NCBI GenBank assembly: GCA_019722365.1
Contig: JADFUC010000856.1
Coordinates: 186,001 to 250,000, forward strand
Origin: Lithospermum erythrorhizon
Lineage: Eukaryota; Streptophyta; Magnoliopsida; Boraginales; Boraginaceae
Direction of reading: 5' to 3'
Length of the DNA: 64,000 nt
Made by a program: the position numbers and the translations under genes. Shown piece after piece: positions 60,936 to 64,000 of the stretch; position 1 is the first letter of the stretch, and each line of letters begins with the position of its first letter. The notes beneath the pieces were generated by a model. That model made no database searches and was not told where the DNA came from. It worked only from the letters and a program-made list of their open reading frames with translations.

Positions 60936-61624
60936 ATGTTGATTCAAGGCATACTCAACAGTAAAAGAAGTTTATTAGTCCGAGCGAGTAGTATTTTTTT
61001 CCTTTTTCATTCGATCATGTTGAATAAATGAAGTAATTCTCCCCTTTCATCTCTTATGACAAATGAAGTGATGATTTCCCGTTTTTACTTCAAGACAAAT
61101 TTTTCTATACAATCATGTTACATCTTTAGTTTAATACTTATGGAATCTCGTGCATTTTTAAGGAAGCTCATAATAAGCTCTGTTCCACCCCTCTAGAACG
61201 CATATTATAGAGTATGAGAGTACTAATCCATCCATCACATACATCATTTGTACGGAGTATTTAATATTTCTCAGCTAAAACATCAATAGAGTAATAAATA
61301 AACAATTGAAACCAAATCAACCACGGCTTCTTCTCGATCTATCAACATCTTATTATATATCTAATAATTATATATCCAAACACATAATATATATAAAAAC
61401 CAAGTATTATTGATCTCTATATATAATTTCCATAGGCTACTTAAAAACAACTAAATATATAAAGTCTCTCAATAGACAAATAACAAATTATATACGCGTT
61501 TGGTTGCTTGTATAGCTGTCTTAATACTCTTCAACCCATGCCTTCTCCAAATGATATAAAACCCTACAACATCCACAACATTACAACATCAAAATCTACA
61601 TTAGAAAGACCAAAAAACACAAAC
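60936..61624. promoter_or_regulatory. GLOX upstream region
   Basis: AT-rich DNA immediately before the oxidase gene, presumed to hold its promoter. TATA-like runs lie near 61388-61395 and 61420-61428 (CTATATATAAT). A copy of TACGGAGTA lies at 61251-61259. No specific transcription-factor site can be claimed. Confidence 0.35.
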
Positions 61625-63271
61625 ATGAGTAGACAAAATCTAATTATTTTCTTGTTCTTGTTTAAACTATTATGCCCCCTCCCATTCCACCCTAGCTTCC
61701 AAGCCGAAGCGGCCGGAGGAAAATGGAACCTTCTAGTTAAAAGTACTGGAATAGTTGCCATGCACATGCAACTTCTCCATAATGACAAAGTTGTCATATT
61801 GGACCGTACTGATTTTGGAAAATCCAATATTTTATTACCAAATGGTAAATGTAGAAGAAACCCATTAGAGCTAGCTCTAAAAGTTGATTGCACAGCACAT
61901 TCAGTTGAATATGACGTTGGAAAAAATGCTATTCGTCCGCTCATGGTGCAATCCAACGTCTGGTGCTCGTCCGGCACCGCCATGCCGGATGGGAGCTTGA
62001 TCCATACTGGTGGATTCAATGATGGAGATAAAGTGGTTAGACAATTTCAACCATGTAATGGTTGTGATTGGAAAGAAATAAAGAATGGGTTGATTAATAG
62101 AAGATGGTATGCAACTAACCATTTATTGCCTGAAGGTAGGCAAGTTATTATTGGGGGACGTAACCAATTTAATTTGGAATTTTACCCAAAAGCTCCTGGT
62201 TTTGATAAGGCATATGCTTTGCCGTTTCTTGCTCAAACAAATGATGCAAGACAAGAGAACAATTTGTATCCATTTGTGTTTTTGAACACGGATGGTAATT
62301 TGTTCATTTTCGCTAACAATCGTGCTATTTTGTATAATTACAAGACTAAGGCAGTGGTGAAAAATTATCCACAAATTCCTGGTGGTGACCCTAGATGTTA
62401 CCCTAGTACTGGTTCGGCTGTTTTGCTCCCATTGAAGAATTTGCAAAACAAAGTGGTGCAAGCTGATGTGTTGGTTTGTGGGGGTGCACCAAAAGGAGGG
62501 TACATAAGTGCTGTCAATGGTAAATTTGTTGGGGCACTTAAGACATGTGCTAGGATGAATATTAATGCCCCCTTACCTCAATGGACTATGGAGACCATGC
62601 CTTTGGCTAGAGTCATGGGTGATATGGTAACCTTACCAAATGGTCACGTTTGTATAATTAACGGTGGGGCTGTGGGTACAGCCGGGTATGAAATGGGTCG
62701 TAACCCGGTTCTTAACCCGGTTATCTACAAGCCGGATAATCAACCCGGGAAAAGGTTCGAAGTTCAAAACCCGACCAAAATACCAAGAATGTACCACTCT
62801 TCGGCTACATTACTTGGTGATGGACGTGTTCTTGTTGGTGGTAGTAACCCTCGTGGTACTTACCAATTTAAAGGTGTTCTTTTCCCTACTGAATTGAGTC
62901 TTGAAGCGTTTTCGCCATCATATTTGGATGCAGGAGTTGCGGGTTTACGCCCCAAAATTATCTTCCCCGCTTCACAAGTTATTATCAAGTATGGACAAAA
63001 GTTCAACATTCGGTTCACACTTCCGGGTAAGCTCAACATTAACTTGATCAAGGTTACAATGGTTTCCCCCTCATTTTCTACCCACTCATTTTCGATGAAT
63101 CAAAGGTCATTGGTGCTTATTAGTGAGAAGTCTAGCATTGCTGGTAAAGCTACCTATGACATTAAGGCCATAGCTCCAGGTTATGCTAATCTTGCCCCAC
63201 CTTCTTACTATCTTCTCTTTGTGGTTCATCAAGAAATTCCCAGTGTAGGAATTTGGGTGAAGTTACAGTGA
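61625..63271 (+). CDS. GLOX1-like: Secreted glyoxal/aldehyde oxidase (GLOX family), single exon
   Basis: This intronless frame encodes 548 residues. It starts with a signal peptide (MSRQNLIIFLFLFKLLCPLP, cleavage near 25-33), so the product is probably extracellular. A glyoxal-oxidase N-terminal beta-propeller domain follows (about 45-290), then kelch-like repeats and a C-terminal DUF1929 domain (about 435-545). The copper-radical site of the galactose/glyoxal oxidase family can be placed: Cys114 (SNVWCSSGTA) facing Tyr162 (RRWYATN), with Tyr390-His391 (PRMYHSSA) and His487 (FSTHSFS). All are present, so the enzyme should be active, oxidising aldehydes to acids with release of hydrogen peroxide. 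An Arabidopsis member is a MYB80 target in the tapetum (family knowledge). The frame stays open further upstream, with an in-frame ATG near 61541, but only the ATG at 61625 begins directly with the signal peptide. Confidence 0.94.
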   Translation: MSRQNLIIFLFLFKLLCPLPFHPSFQAEAAGGKWNLLVKSTGIVAMHMQLLHNDKVVILDRTDFGKSNILLPNGKCRRNPLELALKVDCTAHSVEYDVGKNAIRPLMVQSNVWCSSGTAMPDGSLIHTGGFNDGDKVVRQFQPCNGCDWKEIKNGLINRRWYATNHLLPEGRQVIIGGRNQFNLEFYPKAPGFDKAYALPFLAQTNDARQENNLYPFVFLNTDGNLFIFANNRAILYNYKTKAVVKNYPQIPGGDPRCYPSTGSAVLLPLKNLQNKVVQADVLVCGGAPKGGYISAVNGKFVGALKTCARMNINAPLPQWTMETMPLARVMGDMVTLPNGHVCIINGGAVGTAGYEMGRNPVLNPVIYKPDNQPGKRFEVQNPTKIPRMYHSSATLLGDGRVLVGGSNPRGTYQFKGVLFPTELSLEAFSPSYLDAGVAGLRPKIIFPASQVIIKYGQKFNIRFTLPGKLNINLIKVTMVSPSFSTHSFSMNQRSLVLISEKSSIAGKATYDIKAIAPGYANLAPPSYYLLFVVHQEIPSVGIWVKLQ

Positions 63272-64000
63272 TCAGGCATCGATTCTTCGGAAAAAATCAT
63301 TCCAATAATGCTTTAAATTTCAGTTCACAATTGTATGTATTTACATTGATTGTCAATTGTGTGTAATAATTCTTTTTCTTTGAAAGTTGAAATATATATA
63401 TATGTCGCCTACAGGTCGTGGCATTGACATGAATCAAGATGTAATGTTTTTTTATTGTTCATATGTTGTTGCAAATAATATTATTCGAATGTTTCTATTG
63501 AAATGGTATGTGTTCCTTTGAATAAATTTGATTTTTTCATTTTTCTACTAGTATAAACAAGAATGAAAGTAGTGCTACTCACATAGTCACATCAGGATGT
63601 AATGATTAGATTGCTACGTTTGTCTTATCAACGGAATTATTACTACTTTACCGAAATAAAATAAAATATAGATTACAAAGAAAACTAATTGAAGATTGAG
63701 TCATACATGACAATACTATATACCCGAAATATATATACTTGTATGAGTTGTAACTTGTATCTTGCCAAGTCTTTTAGTGGGGCTCGGCCCATGGTACTTC
63801 TTAATTGTGACGGATATTAAGTTAATACTGTATGATATATATGTTGATTGCTGGTCACGAAAGTGTGAATCACTTACCCTTTATTTTTTCTTCAAACATT
63901 CATGATACATATCTTGGAATAATTATATAATTTCCAAGAAAGGACTACTTATTATTGTAGTACATGCACGAATGAATCTTTCTTGTTCAAAAAATGATTC
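63272..64000. other. GLOX 3' flank
   Basis: AT-rich DNA with the presumed 3' untranslated region; possible polyadenylation signals of the AATAAA type lie near 63520. No other gene is visible up to the window end. Confidence 0.4.

Noticed and set aside
61564..62461. Minus-strand frames of 73-151 codons
   Set aside because: They lie opposite the single-exon GLOX gene and have no recognisable domain.

Overview
The window is nuclear DNA of a eudicot plant. The base composition is AT-rich. The genes have many short introns with GT..AG borders, and they are separated by long stretches of decayed transposable elements. Six protein-coding genes can be read end to end, each with splice junctions that restore a known plant family. 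The 9-mer TACGGAGTA (or its complement) and Stowaway-type ends recur often; this pattern is familiar from several eudicot groups such as Caryophyllales, but I cannot name the species from sequence alone. No rRNA, tRNA, CRISPR array, bacterial or organellar gene was found.

Layout. 1-7 kb: repeat-rich intergenic DNA with a probable old gypsy LTR (about 2.56-4.85 kb) and a small MITE. 7.15-8.87 kb (+): a double B-box zinc-finger protein of the BBX20/21/22 type. 11.1-14.6 kb (-): a BAR-plus-SH3 protein of the SH3P1/2/3 family, ten exons. 14.6-18 kb: odd low-copy repeats and a hAT-like MITE. 18.3-20.1 kb CDS, transcript probably to about 21.48 kb (-): an RS-plus-zinc-knuckle protein. 23.2-27.9 kb (+): a plant kinesin-7, twelve exons. 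28.5-32.4 kb: a dead hAT transposon. 32.5-37.05 kb: a composite of gypsy gag/protease and copia RT/RNase H remnants. 37.3-39.4 kb (-): a PHD-finger protein matching MALE STERILITY 1. 39.4-61.5 kb: more than 20 kb without a recognised gene, holding MITEs, a roughly 3-kb LTR-like unit with an internal palindromic minisatellite, a 1.2-kb foldback element, a ~112-bp tandem repeat, a degenerate satellite-like region and several LTR fragments. 61.6-63.3 kb (+): a single-exon, secreted glyoxal/aldehyde oxidase (GLOX).

The genes are not an operon and need not act together. By family, BBX20-22 proteins act in light signalling, SH3P proteins in membrane trafficking and autophagy, the zinc-knuckle protein in RNA binding, and kinesin-7 in microtubule movement or cell division. 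MS1 and GLOX both belong to families with tapetum or pollen roles in Arabidopsis; whether their linkage matters here is unknown.

No clearly new biological system was found. The most unusual signals are non-coding: the foldback element with four related units, the palindromic CTTATAC/GTATAAG array, the satellite-like block at 52.8-54.6 kb, a CCCTAA-rich array beside the hAT transposase, and a probable GC-AG intron in the MS1 gene.
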